A stretch of DNA of 48,336 bases, from assembly GCA_958295725.1 (NCBI GenBank), contig CATQHA010000002.1:1-48336 (forward strand), in the 5' to 3' direction. The stretch is from an uncultured Alphaproteobacteria bacterium. Lineage in GTDB: Bacteria > Pseudomonadota > Alphaproteobacteria > UBA2966. The translations under genes were made by a program, and so were the position numbers. Of the stretch, positions 42,401-48,336 are shown in pieces. The first letter of the stretch is position 1. Each line of letters begins with the position of its first letter. The notes under the pieces are model-generated. The model searched no databases. It worked only from the letters and a program-made list of their open reading frames with translations, and was not told the origin of the DNA.

Positions 42401-44923
42401 CGCCTCGCTCGACGCGCGGTCCAGCGTCGCCGTCACCGTCGATACGTTCGACGCCCCGCTCTCGTCGATCGACGACGGCGACAACGCCAGCGTCACGGTG
42501 GGCGTAGCTTCGTCGTCGGTGATGGTCAGCGTCACGTCCGACGGCGCCGCCACCCCGTTACCCCCGGCCGCCGTCGCCGAGACCGTCACCGACTTGTCCG
42601 GCGCATCCGTCGTGTCGTTCACCGCCGTAATCGTCACCGTCCCCGCGCTCGTCGTCGAACCCGCCGCGATGGTCAACGTGTTCGCACTCGACAGCGTGAA
42701 ATCCGTCCCCGACCCCGGCGATGCCGACACCGTGAGCGTCACCGCCTCGCTCGACGCGCGGTCCAGCGTCGCCGTCACCGTGCTCGACCCGGGGTTCGTC
42801 CCGTCGTGCTCGTCGATCGTCGCCGACGACAACGCCAGCGTCGCCTCCGGCAGGTCCTCGTCGTCGGTGATGGTCAGCGTCACGTCCGGCGGCGCCGCCA
42901 CCCCGTTACCCCCCGCCGCCGTCGCCGAGACCGTCACCGACTTGTCCGGCGCATCCGTCGTGTTGTTCACCGCCGTAATCGTCACCGTCCCCGCGCTCGT
43001 CGTCGAACCCGCCGCGATGGTCAACGTGTTCGCACTCGACAGCGTGAAGTCGGTCCCCGACCCCGGCGATGCCGACACCGTGAGCGTCACCGCCGCGCTC
43101 GACACCCCCGACAGCGTCGCCGTCACCGTCGAGACGTTCGACGCCCCGCTCTCGTCGATCGACGACGGCGACAACGCCAGCGTCACGGTGGGCGTAGCTT
43201 CGTCGTCGGTGATGGTCAGCGTCACGTCCGACGGCGCCGACACCCCGTTACCCCCGGCCGCCGTCGCCGAGACCGTCACGCTCCTGTCCGGCGCATCCGT
43301 CGTGTCGTTCACCGCCGTAATCGTCACCGTCCCCGCGCTCGTCGTCGAACCCGCCGCGATGGTCAACGTGTTCGCACTCGACAGCGTGAAATCCGTCCCC
43401 GACCCCGGCGATGCCGACACCGTGAGCGTCACCGCCGCGCTCGACGCGCGGTCCAGCGTCGCCGTCACCGTGCTCGACCCGGGGTTCGTCCCGTCGTGCT
43501 CGTCGATCGTCGCCGGCGACAGCACCAGCGCCACCTCCGGCAGGTCCTCGTCGTCGGTGATGGTCAGCGCCGCCCCGGTCACCGTCACGGTCTCCGAATT
43601 GGCGGCGGCCTGGGCGTTGGCCGCCGTGCCCGTCACCGTCGTCGAACGCCCGCCGCTGCCCTGGTGCACGTCGTCGTTCATCGCCGTGACCAGCACCGTG
43701 TCCGTGGCGTTCGCCGTCTCGCCCGCCGCGATCTCGATGGTCGTGTCCGAACCCACCGTGTAGAAGCCCGTCACCGCCGACACCGTCACCGTCGTCGCCG
43801 CGCTCGACGGATGCGAGAGCGTCGCCGTCACCGTCGATACGTTGCCCGCCCCGCTCTCGTCGATCGACGACGGCGACAGCGCCAGCGTCACCCCCGGCGC
43901 CGCGTCGTCGTCGGTCAGCGTCAGCGTCAGGCTCACCGGGGCCGTCGCCCCGTTGCCGCCCGATACCGTGGCCGAGACCGTCACCGACTTGTCCGGCGAA
44001 TCCACATCGTTGTCGTTCGCCGTGACCGTCACCGCGCCGCTGCTCGTCGTATCCCCCGACGCGATGGTGAGCGTATTCGCGCTCGACAGACTGAAGTCGC
44101 CCGCCGCCGCCGGGGACACCGCCGCCGCCGACACCGTGACCGTCGTCGCCTCGGTGGCCACCCGGTCCAGCGTCGCCGTCACCGTGGCCACCCCGCCGTT
44201 CTCCGAGATCGACGCTGGCGACAGCGCCAGCGACACGACCGGCTTGTCGTCGTCGATGACCGTGACCGTCACCGCGACCTCGTTCGTCACCCCGCCCGCA
44301 TAGCCGGCCACCGTGTACCTGATCTCCTTGGTGTCGTTCCGGATGTCGCTGTCCGCGGAGGCCGTGACGGTCACCGTCTGCGCCGTGCTCCAGTTCGTCG
44401 GGTCGAACGAGAGGTTGTACGGGTACGTGCGGACGCCGTTCAGATCGATCTCGGCGTCGGAGCGACCGAGGCCGACCGTCGTCGTCCCGGAGGGGGGCTC
44501 GGAGTCCAGGACCACGGTGAACGTCGCGCCGGCGGCGTCCTGCTCGGTCACGGTCAGGACGGTGGGGGTGAAGGTCACGCCCGCGGTGTCGTCGTCCGTG
44601 GTGCTCACCCCGACGTTGGCGTTGGGGACGGCGACGGGGCTGCGGTAGTGGGCGTCTCCCGTCGGCCCGCTGTCGGGATTCAAGACGACGTTCCAGGTCA
44701 CGTCGCCGTCGTCGACGTCGTCGTCGACGCCGGTCACCGTCACCGTCTGCGCCGTGTTCCAGACGCCCGGCGCGAAGGTCAGCGACGACGGCGACACCGT
44801 GCCCTCGCTCGCGTCCCCGCCCGTCACCGTCACCGTCACCGCCGCCGTCGGCCGCGTCGCCAGCTTCGCCGTGAAGGTCGCCGTCCCGCCCGCCTCCGTC
44901 GCCTGCCCCGTCACCGCGCTCAC
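27443..44923 (-). CDS. giant Calx-beta-repeat surface protein with autotransporter-like beta-barrel, main open frame
   Basis: About 5,826 residues are open in one frame. The product is a chain of 100-116-residue Calx-beta-like modules, each ending in a T-DD(D/E) turn (TLTITDDEALPE and similar). The modules are rich in Thr, Ser, Val and Ala and poor in Cys. At least three module types alternate. After the last repeat, around 28870-29130, an Ig-like cadherin-type module (LPLATGGDRTRHELG; GTLSGTPTEVYP) is followed by a Gly-rich linker and a C-terminal barrel of about 390 residues with alternating amphipathic strands, ending LRIRW with a terminal aromatic. That design suits outer-membrane anchoring and adhesion. 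The frame continues upstream with frameshifts (see next entries); no signal peptide is visible because the start lies beyond the window. Confidence 0.85.
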   Translation of the reverse strand: MSAVTGQATEAGGTATFTAKLATRPTAAVTVTVTGGDASEGTVSPSSLTFAPGVWNTAQTVTVTGVDDDVDDGDVTWNVVLNPDSGPTGDAHYRSPVAVPNANVGVSTTDDDTAGVTFTPTVLTVTEQDAAGATFTVVLDSEPPSGTTTVGLGRSDAEIDLNGVRTYPYNLSFDPTNWSTAQTVTVTASADSDIRNDTKEIRYTVAGYAGGVTNEVAVTVTVIDDDKPVVSLALSPASISENGGVATVTATLDRVATEATTVTVSAAAVSPAAAGDFSLSSANTLTIASGDTTSSGAVTVTANDNDVDSPDKSVTVSATVSGGNGATAPVSLTLTLTDDDAAPGVTLALSPSSIDESGAGNVSTVTATLSHPSSAATTVTVSAVTGFYTVGSDTTIEIAAGETANATDTVLVTAMNDDVHQGSGGRSTTVTGTAANAQAAANSETVTVTGAALTITDDEDLPEVALVLSPATIDEHDGTNPGSSTVTATLDRASSAAVTLTVSASPGSGTDFTLSSANTLTIAAGSTTSAGTVTITAVNDTTDAPDRSVTVSATAAGGNGVSAPSDVTLTITDDEATPTVTLALSPSSIDESGASNVSTVTATLSGVSSAAVTLTVSASPGSGTDFTLSSANTLTIAAGSTTSAGTVTITAVNNTTDAPDKSVTVSATAAGGNGVAAPPDVTLTITDDEDLPEATLALSSATIDEHDGTNPGSSTVTATLDRASSEAVTLTVSASPGSGTDFTLSSANTLTIAAGSTTSAGTVTITAVNDTTDAPDKSVTVSATAAGGNGVAAPSDVTLTITDDEATPTVTLALSPSSIDESGASNVSTVTATLDRASSEAVTLTVSASPGSGTDFTLSSANTLTIAAGSTTSAGAVTITAVNNTTDAPDKSVTVSATAAGGNGVAAPSSVTLTIADDEDLPEATLALSPATIDESGASNVSTVTATLDRASSEAVTLTVSASPGSGTDFTLSSANTLTIAAGSTASTGTVTITAVNDTTDAPDRSVTVSATAAGGNGVAAPSDVTLTITDDEALPTVALVLSPASIDEHDGTNPGSSTVTATLSGVSSAAVTLTVSASPGSGTDFTLSTATTLTIAAGSTTSAGTVTITAVNNTTDAPDKSVTVSATAAGGNGVSAPPDVTLTITDDEATPTVTLVLSPTSISEDGGVSTVTATLNGKSSEAVTVTVGAAAGTGAVAADFDLSTAKTLTIAAEATTSTGAVTVTANDNDVDVADKSVTVSGTAAGGNGVADPSNATLTLTDDDTAGVTFNPTTITVTEQGAGATFTVVLDSEPAPGLGTTWVGLTPPGAVLTPPDIELDLNTALTYPYNLSFTPSDWSTAKTVTVTAKGDSDLQDEIKQIRYTAANYGRGDVTNQLAVTVTVIDDDKPVVSLSLSSSSISENGGVATVTATLDKAASEATTVTVSAAPVSPAVSGDFGLSSANTLTIAMGDTTSTGAVTVTAMDDTTDEADKSVTVSATVAGGDGAANPSDATLTITDDDPAPMLSIDSPSVTEGDSGSTDLTFTATLSAASEREVTVDYADTGTGTATSGTDYTALTAGTLTFAAGTTSRTFDVAVTGDVLDEADETVKVRLKDPVNAAVSTTAGTGTGTITDNDATPTLSISSPSVAEGDSGSAALTYTVTLSAASGREVTVQYADAGLGTATSGTDYTAIAAGTLTFAAGTTSQTFSVLVTGDTVDESNETVEVTFSGATNATISTPGGVIANWLRVTGTITDDDGAPTSITLTVDDDDVGEGDGATTITVTATVDGTTRFAEAKTVSVSVADSSTTGAVDFAAVSDFDISIAAGAASGTGTFTLTPTDDSDDETDETITVSGTSTGLTVNAATISLTDDDGTPTSITLTVNDNSVGEVDGATTITVTATLDGSTTLGSATTVRVNVAGSGAATAVDFATVSAFDITIAAGDASGTADFTLTPTNDVVDETDETITVRGTASGLTVNSARISLTDDDAAPTSITLTVSDSSVGEGDGATSITVTATVDGTTRFAEAKTVRVSVAGSGTAGAVDFAAVEAFDIEIAAGAASDTAGFTLTPTDDAVDETDETITVSGASGSLTVNSATIGLTDDDAAPTSITLTVDDNSVGEGDGAAAITVTATVDGTTRFAEDTAVTVSVAGSGTATTVDFAAVSSFDITIPAGAASKTGSFTLTPTNDAVDETDETVTVSGSSGSLTVNSATISLTDDDAAPTAITLTVSDDSVSEGDGATTITVTATVDGTTRFAEATTVTVLVSGDSLLATAVNFVAVASFDITIAAGAASGASDFTLTPTNDVLDGTDETVGLYGHVASGSVTVSSATIALTDDDATPTAITLTVDDNSVAEDDGATTITVTATVDGGTRFVTDTTVTVSVAGSGAATAVDFGAVSDFDITIYAADASATGTFTLTPTNDAFDETNETITVSGTSGSLTVSSATIALTDDDDAPTAITLTVDDNSVAEDDGATTITVTATVDGASRFVDPTTVTVSVGGSGTATAVDFGAVSDFDITIAAGAASKTGTFTLTPTNDAVDETDETVTVSGSSGSLTVNSATITLTDDDATPSITLTVNDNSVAEGDGATTITVTATVDGTIRFAGATAVTVSVAGSGTATAVDFAAVTDFDITIAAEAQSKTGTFTLTPTDDAVDETDETVTVSGSSGSLTVNSATITITDDEALRTVTLALSPTSISETGGVTTVTATLSGASSEAVTVTVGATGVTAAAGDFSLSSDKTLTIASGSTTSAGTVTVTATGDAVDETDETVTVSGTVSGGNNVAAPTSVTLTLTDDDTAGFAVSPATSTSSRLRTTEDGGTATFTVALESEPTGDVVLGVASSDTTEGTVSASSLTFTATNWNTAQTVTLTGVNDAPTNPADGDQDYTVTLTVNTTSTLDAKYDALASSPVTVYAVNADNDYGLDVSSVTGQATEAGGQATFTVALLSEPSQAVTVTVSSRDTGEGTVSPPSLTFAVSDWSTTQAVTVTGADDAIDDGEVTWAVRLDPSSGDTNYNGLANVDVSVTTTDDDAAPGVTLALSPASISENGGVSTVTATLDRASGAATTVTVSAVTGFYTVGSDTTIVIAAGSTANAADTVLVTAANDDVHQGTAGRSTTVTATVTNDRATADGTTMAVGGGALTLTDDEDLPEVTLVLSSTSIDESGASNVSTVTATLDRASSAAVTLTVSASPGSGTDFTLSTANTLTIAAGSTTSAGTVTVTATDNATDAPDKSVTVSATAAGGNGVAAPSDATLTITDDEALPEATLALSASSIDESGASNVSTVTATLNRPSSEAVTLTVSASPGSGTDFTLSSANTLTIAAGSTTSAGTVTVTATDNATDAPDKSVTVSATAAGGNGVSAPSSVTLTITDDEALPEATLALSPSSIDESGASNVSTVTATLNRASSEAVTLTVSASPGSGTDFTLSSANTLTIAAGSTTSAGTVTITATDNTTDAPNKSVTVSATAAGGNGVSAPSSVTLTITDDEDLPEVTLALSASSIDESGASNVSTVTATLDRASSAAVTLTVSASPGSGTDFTLSSATTLTIAAGSTTSAGTVTITAVNNTTDAPNKSVTVSATAAGGNGVSAPSSVTLTITDDEALPEATLALSASSIDESGASNVSTVTATLNRPSSEAVTLTVSASPGSGTDFTLSSANTLTIAAGSTASAGTVTITAVNDTTDAPDRSVTVSATAAGGNGVSAPSDVTLTITDDEATPTVTLALSPSSIDESGASNVSTVTATLSGVSSAAVTLTVSASPGSGTDFTLSSANTLTIAAGSTTSAGTVTVTATDNATDAPDKTVTVSATAAGGNGVAAPSSVTLTITDDEALPEATLALSASSIDESGASNVSTVTATLNRASSEAVTLTVSASPGSGTDFTLSSANTLTIAAGSTASAGTVTITAVNNTTDAPNKSVTVSATAAGGNGVSAPSSVTLTITDDEALPEATLALSASSIDESGASNVSTVTATLNRPSSEAVTLTVSASPGSGTDFTLSSANTLTIAAGSTTSAGTVTVTATDNATDAPDKSVTVSATAAGGNGVSAPSSVTLTITDDEALPEATLALSASSIDESGASNVSTVTATLNRPSSEAVTLTVSASPGSGTDFTLSSANTLTIAAGSTASAGTVTITAVNNTTDAPDKSVTVSATAAGGNGVAAPSSVTLTITDDEALPEATLALSASSIDESGASNVSTVTATLNRPSSEAVTLTVSASPGSGTDFTLSSANTLTIAAGSTTSAGTVTITAVNNTTDAPNKSVTVSATAAGGNGVSAPSSVTLTITDDETLPIVTLALSPATIDESGTGNATTVTATLSGASSAAVTVTVAAAPGTNAVSGDYTLSTATTLTIASGQTASAGTVTITAVNNSDDEPDIEVTVSGTAAGGNNVANPSAVTLTIRDDEGPPLVTLVLSSTSISENGGVSTVTARLNLASSAATTVTVSASGSGFTLSSARTLTIAAGSTASAGTVTVTAADDATDAPNKSVTVSGSASNSQGVGGQPSAVMLTIVDDDAAPGVALSVASSSIPENGGSTTVSATLSHPSSAATTVTVSALADAYSVASGSGATIVVAAGSTTSADTAMITAVDNDVDAADNAVTVAGTAANSQAAANSETMTVTGASLTIANDDDAGFDVSPTPSASSRLRTTEDGGTAAFTVKLATEPTGNVVLGVASSDATEGTVSPSSLTFTDSNWNTAQTVTLTGVDDAPANPADGDQDYTVTLTVNTTSTLDTTYDGLSAVTVYAVNADNEYGLNVGSVTGQATEDGGTATFTVVLRTLPSAAVTVTVSSRDASGDPDASEGTASPASLTFTATDWSTVRTVTVTGADDAIDDGDVAWKVRLDPSSGDGNYNGLANVDVSVTTTDNDNAPGVTLALSPATIDESGADTVATVTATLTHPSVAATTITVTATPVSPAVADDYTLSMETMLTIAAGSTTTNDTVTITAVDNDVDAADKTVTVSGSASNSQGVTAPSAATLTIRDDDEKGFAFDPAGFIEVTEGGAAAAYTVKLTSKPTGDVAVAVAAADNAFLSVSPTSLTFTATDWSTAQTVTVTATDDGNDYAEPSSVSHTASGGGYDEVKDTLQVSVTGETAVRTDGASGTRTYFIEGRKVEVTVGADVPEGIVVDFAGVRVKEAVAIGAGVPSGTVVDFAGVGVKEAVAAATTITMDISQDVPTATVERAKGDGFNLGPEGSRTVVNIKVVNAPGVRVCLPVTAAVVAGARDAGRLRLLRDDGSVWAAVARAEEYDAAMARICASRVTSFGPFATGYTDTRPEFDFTLTAMVFTVDEEIDSVTLPLATGGDRTRHELGPTPLVLAPGLTFVDATGTLSGTPTEVYPKRDYVWRATDIDGEEDKLEFTIEVKPALAEAQARLKRINESVLPELSRATWGSVVEAVSGRLEGPGPGGGMADTVAGALKAQERTRDEEGLSWRKALEGRTFAVALGAGGGDGDGSGGVGGGGSGSGGPVVWGGGSRRSLSLDKEELDWSGDLFSAHVGVDGPLGESLRGGLAATWFEGSIEYTDRSGEEAVAGVHESRMTAVHPYVGWSGPGGSRLWGTLGYGQGEIEITDAEVVERFGVQKGDSAFLGAAVGVSVPVLSAGGLTLALKGSGEATQYSVDDNGVAIAAVTVDTRRLRLTVEGSRVYTLSGGGTLTPSLEVGGRWDGGDGETGMGVELGGGLEWALPSRGLTVEARGRTLAAHAGDVEEWGASGSARLSPGPGGRGLSLELAPGWGASESGLGRLWDGGVAGRASSLDEGGDAGTARLEAELGYGFGVWDGAGVATPYGGFGYEEGGDRRYRLGTRLELGPDLAVGLEVEREEGAANPNHGVGLNLRIRW
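32102..35521 (-). repeat. ten tandem units of exactly 342 bp
   Basis: The CTCGTCGTC (or TTCGTCGTC) boundary recurs at 32102, 32444, 32786, 33128, 33470, 33812, 34154, 34496, 34838 and 35180, and again at 35522. Each unit encodes 114 residues of Calx-beta type (ESGASNVSTVTATL; SASPGSGTDFTLSSANTLTI; TDAPDKSVTVSATAAGGNGV). Copies differ by a few substitutions and no indels, indicating recent homogenisation by recombination or gene conversion. Confidence 0.9.
36925..39712 (-). repeat. eight tandem units of a second module type
   Basis: Eight units of roughly 345-348 bp carry a different consensus: P(T)-x-I-T-L-T-V-x-D-x-S-V-x-E-x-D-G-A-T-x-I-T-V-T-A-T-V, FDITIAAGAAS, FTLTPTNDAVDETDETITVS and SGSLTVNSATI. 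They share only the overall Calx-beta pattern with the 342-bp units. They are more diverged from each other than the first block, so this expansion is older or less homogenised. Confidence 0.75.
41477..43546 (-). repeat. six tandem units of 342/348 bp
   Basis: Boundaries lie at 41477, 41825, 42167, 42509, 42857, 43199 and 43547, so lengths are 348, 342, 342, 348, 342 and 348. The 348-bp version encodes two extra residues in an EHDGTNPGSS motif, in place of the shorter ESGASNVS-type loop. The sequence is otherwise close to the ten-unit block. Confidence 0.88.
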
Positions 44924-44939
44924 CGTCAGCCCGGCGACG

Positions 44940-47120
44940 GTCGTCGTCCTCGTTGGACACCGACACGGTATGGGTACTCACACGGTTATACGGCAGGTTA
45001 CCGGCGCCGGTCTCGCCCGGGTCCACCGTCACCCGGCAAATCTGGTCGCCGTCGTCGACATCGTCGTCCTTGCCCCGCACCGTCACCGTATGCGGCGAAT
45101 TCCACAGGCTCGCCGCGGCCGCCGAGGCGTCGCCGCCGGTGGGCGCCATGGCGACGGTCCCGGAGACGCCATACGTCGCGCCGCCGTCCGCCGACACCTC
45201 GCATTCGGAGGTGTCCTGGCTGGTAACCAGCACATTCACGGTCTGGCTCGGGTTGGACGTCAGGCGCACCGTGAACGTGTCCGTGCCGCCCGCCTCCGTG
45301 GTCGCGGTCGAACCGCCGCTCTCGACCACGGTCAGCCCACCTTCGTCGTCCGTGACGGTCAGTGTCGCGTCGGGCGGCGCCTTCACGTCGCCGCTCGCCG
45401 TTGCCGAGACCGTTACGGTCTTGTCCGGCGCGTCGGCCGCGTTATCGACCGCCGTCACCGTCACCGTCCCGGTGCTCGCCGTCCCCCCCGTCGCGAAGGT
45501 GAGCGTGTTCGCCGTGCTCAGCGTGAAGTCGGCGGGCAACGCCGGGGACACCGCCGCCGCCGCCACCGTGAGGGTCGCCGCCGCGCTCGCCGCCTTGTCC
45601 AGCGTCGCCGTCACCGTGGCCACCCCGCCGTTCTCCGCGATCGACGACGGAGACAGCGAGAGCGTCGCCTTGGGCGGCGCGACGATGGGCACCCACTCCG
45701 TGTTGTAGTAGATCACGTTGCTACCGGTCCACTCTCTCGTGAAGAGGATGACGATGCCGTCGTTGTCGATCATCGCCTGCGTGAGCGTGATCGTCACGGA
45801 CCTCCTGAACCCGATGTCGTTGGCGAGTTTCATGCACTCGGTGCTGCTCGGCCCGGGGATGTTGGTATGCGCCCGCTGGGAGACCGCCTTGTTGGCGCAC
45901 GCCCAGACGTCCACATTTCCTTGCTCGTAGCCTCCCGTGAACTCGATCGTCTGCGAAGTCGTCTCGGCGACCAGCGACATCGTGGTGACGTCCCAATTGG
46001 TCTGTGTCTGGCCGACGTTGCGCCACGTCGTATCGTCGCCGGTCGGCACGGAGCCGTCGTTGTCGGCAATGGTCAACGTCAGGCCCGCCGGGGCCGACAC
46101 GCCGTTGCCCCCCGATACCGCGCCCGAGACCGTCACCGTCTTGTCCGCCGCCGCCTCGACGTTGTTGTTCACCGCCGTGAGCGTCACCGTCCCCGTGCTC
46201 GCGGTCGAGCCCGCGGCGATGACCAGCGCCCTGTTCGTGGTCAGCGCGTAGTCGGCCGCCGTCGCGCCCGACAACGGCGCCGCCGACACCGTGACCGTCA
46301 CCGCTTCGCTGGATACGCCGGAGAGCGCCGCCGTCACCGTGGTCACGCCGCTGCCCTCGGAAATCGACGACGAAGACAGCGCCAGCGTCACCGTCGGCAG
46401 CGTCTCGTCGTCGGTCAGCGTCAGCGTCACGCTCGACGGCGCCGCGACATTGTTGCCGCCCGATACCGTCGCCGAGACCGTCACCGTCTCGTCCGGTTCG
46501 TCCGTCGTGTCGTGCTCCGCCGTCACCGTCACCGCGCCGGTGCTCGTCGTCGCCTCGGCCGCGATGGTCAGCGTGTTCGCCGTGCTCAGCGTGAAGTCGG
46601 ACCCCGAGATCGGCGTCGTCGACACCGTCACCGTCACCGCCTCGCTCGACGCCACCGACAGCGTCGCCGTCACCGTCGCCACGCCGCCCGTCTCCGAGAT
46701 CGACGCGGACGACAGGACCAGCGCCACCCTCGGGAATGCCTCGTCGTCGGTCAGCGTCAGCGTCACGTCCGGCGGCGCCGCGACGCCGTTGCCGCCCGAA
46801 GCCGTCCCCGAAACCGTCACCGACTTGTCCGGCGCATCCACCGCGTTCCCGTTCGCCGTCACCGTCACCGCGCCCGTGCTCGCCGTCTGCCCCGCCGCGA
46901 TCGTCAACGTCGTCGCCGTGCTCAGATCGAAGTCCGACGCCGCCGCGTTCGTCCCCGGCGCCGCCGACACCGTCACCGTCACCGCCTCGCTCGACCTGAC
47001 CGACAGCGTCGCCGTCACCGTCGACACCCCGCCCGTCTCCGAGATCGACGCGGACGACAGGACCAGCGCCACCGTCGGCGGCGTCTCGTCGTCGGTCAGC
47101 GTCAGCGCCGCCCCGGTCAC
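44940..47120 (-). CDS. upstream part of the giant repeat protein, in a different frame
   Basis: This frame gives about 730 residues of the same protein: Calx-beta-like units (ETGGVSTVTATLSVRSSEAV and similar). Between them lies a unique segment (about 45668-46054) with WRNVGQTQTNWDV, VWACANKAV and STECMKLANDIGF. A further module with TSQDTSECEVSADGG follows. It ends with SVSNEDDDRR at about 44935 and continues in the frame of the main ORF from GLTVSAVTGQATEAGG, so a single frame change joins the two. The change may be a sequencing error, a real mutation or a switch. Confidence 0.7.
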
Positions 47121-47122
47121 GC

Positions 47123-48336
47123 TCCCCCACCCCCTGGTCGTTGGCCGCCGTCGCCGTCACCGTCGTCGAACGCCCGCCGCTGTGCGCGGCGTCGTCCCCC
47201 GCCGTGACCAGCGCCGTGTCCGCGGCGTTCGCCGTCTCGCCCGCCGCGATCACGATCGTCGCGTCCGACCCCACCGTGTAGAAGCCCAACACCGCCATCA
47301 CCGTCACCGCCGTCGCCGCGCTCGACGGATGCGTGAGCGTCGCCGACACCGTCGCCACCCCGCCGTTCTCCGAGATCGACGACGGCGATACCGCCAGCGT
47401 CACCCCCGGCGCCGCGTCGTCGTCCGCTATGGTGAGCGTCAGGCCCGACGGGTCCGCCACCCCGCGCCCGCCCGCGGACGCGCCCGAGACCGTCACCGAC
47501 TTGTTCGGCGAATCCGTCGTGTCGGTCATCGCCGTGATCGTCACCGCGCCCGTGCTCGTCGTCGAGTCCGCCGCGACGGTGAGCGTCGTTCCCGTCAGCG
47601 TGAAATCCGTCCCCCGCCCCCGGCGAGGCCGAAACCGTGACCGTCACCGCCTCGCCCGACGGGTGCGAGAGCGCCGCCGTCACCGTCGCGACGTTGCCCG
47701 AACCGCTCTCGTCGATGGTCGAGGCCGACAGCGACAGCGACAGCGTCGGCAGCGCGTCGTCGTCCGTGATCGTCAGCGTCACGCCCGACGGCGCCGCCAC
47801 CAGACCGTACCCGCCGGCCACCGTCCCGCCCACCGTCGCGGTCTCGTCCGCCTCGTCCGTCGCGTCGTCCACCGCCGTCACCGTCACCGTGCCGGTGCTC
47901 GTCGCCGCCCCGGCCGCGATCGTCAGCGTATTGTCGCTCGACAGGCCGAAGTCGCCCGCCGCCGCGGTCGCGCCCGTCGCCGTCACCGTCACCGTGATCG
48001 CCTCGCCCGAAATCCCGCCGCTCAGGCTCGCCGTCACCGTCGTCACGTTACCCGCGCCGCTCTCGTCGATGGTCGAGGCCGACAGCGACAGCGCCAGCGT
48101 CGGCGTCGAGTCGTCGTCGGTCAGCGTCAGCGTCTGGCTCGACGGCGCCGCCACCCCGTTGCCGCCCGCCGCCGTCCCCGAAACCGTCACCGTCTCGTCC
48201 GCCTCGTCCGTCGTGTCGTCCACCGCCGTCACCGTCACCGTGCCGGTGCTGCTCCGTCGCCCCGGCCGCGATGGTCAGCGTCCTCGCGCTCGACAGCGTG
48301 AAGTCGCCGGCCGCCGCGGTCGCGCCCGTCGCCCCC
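47123..48336 (-). CDS. 5'-most visible part of the giant repeat protein, three frames
   Basis: Three short frames join end to end to give further Calx-beta modules, and the protein runs off the window. The frame changes are near 48250 (four extra bases at a GAGCAGC), near 47612 (one extra G in a G5 run, minus strand; sister repeats have one fewer) and near 47122-47135 (runs of C on the plus strand). Residues include TATGATAAAGDFGLSSDNTL, LSASTIDESGSGNVATVTAA, then SSISENGGVATVSATLTHPS. The N-terminus and export signal are outside the window. Confidence 0.6.

Noticed and set aside
40824..43763. 979-codon plus-strand frame
   Set aside because: It is antisense to the same repeat protein and contains no independent motif.
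27443..48336. Possible CRISPR or satellite array
   Set aside because: Units are 342-348 bp, coding, and keep the reading frame; there are no short repeats with unique spacers.

Overview
The window is GC-rich throughout, except for a few AT-richer cargo genes. It looks like a Gram-negative proteobacterial chromosome, most likely Alphaproteobacteria. This rests on the MobF relaxase with a TraD-type coupling protein, the DUF2493/DUF4326/SSB accessory genes, the ISXO2- and IS630-type transposases and the giant Calx-beta/autotransporter-like surface protein. The taxon is an inference. There are no rRNA, tRNA or housekeeping marker genes here.

From 1 to about 25.8 kb the window is an integrated mobilisable element that has accumulated cargo and damage. 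The left end holds a partial DUF2493 gene, a structured intergenic element, a DUF4326 gene and two overlapping tyrosine recombinases (1.6-4.2 kb). Defence-like cargo follows. It comprises an AbiJ-type abortive-infection gene, an eroded methylase-like remnant, IS scars, and a three-gene GIY-YIG / YaaA-like / HEPN operon. An IS630 insertion and a low-GC membrane/secreted gene pair come next.

From 11.8 to 15.8 kb all genes read rightward: small hypotheticals, a five-module zinc-ribbon protein, SSB and a complete DUF2493 gene. This resembles the leading region of a conjugative element. The most striking signal is a pair of homologous sequences of about 300 nt (553-850 and 14542-14865). They keep the same long fold while the stem sequences differ, which is compensatory change. 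Each lies directly upstream of a leading-region-type gene, and each of those genes ends in a strong hairpin terminator. They could be structured RNAs or folded single-strand promoters of the Frpo kind. A gene-poor stretch with paired TGCGTCG repeats and a ribbon-helix-helix gene (16.7-17.5 kb) is a candidate oriT neighbourhood.

From 17.7 to 21.6 kb there is a HEPN-RES toxin-like protein, an ISXO2/IS1595 pseudogene with two in-frame stops, and a HigB-like toxin whose partner antitoxin is fused to a trypsin-like serine protease. A MobF relaxase (961 aa) and a coupling protein that seems to have lost its whole ATPase domain end the element. The fragments at 25.9-27.2 kb are a truncated hydantoinase gene abutting, head to head, a truncated DUF499 gene.

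The last 21 kb (27.4-48.3 kb, minus strand) is one giant repeat protein running off the window. It has many Calx-beta-like modules, including ten consecutive units of exactly 342 bp, and an outer-membrane beta-barrel-like C-terminus. Its main ORF is open for 17.5 kb. The 5' 3.4 kb carries four frameshifts, at least two of them in homopolymer runs.
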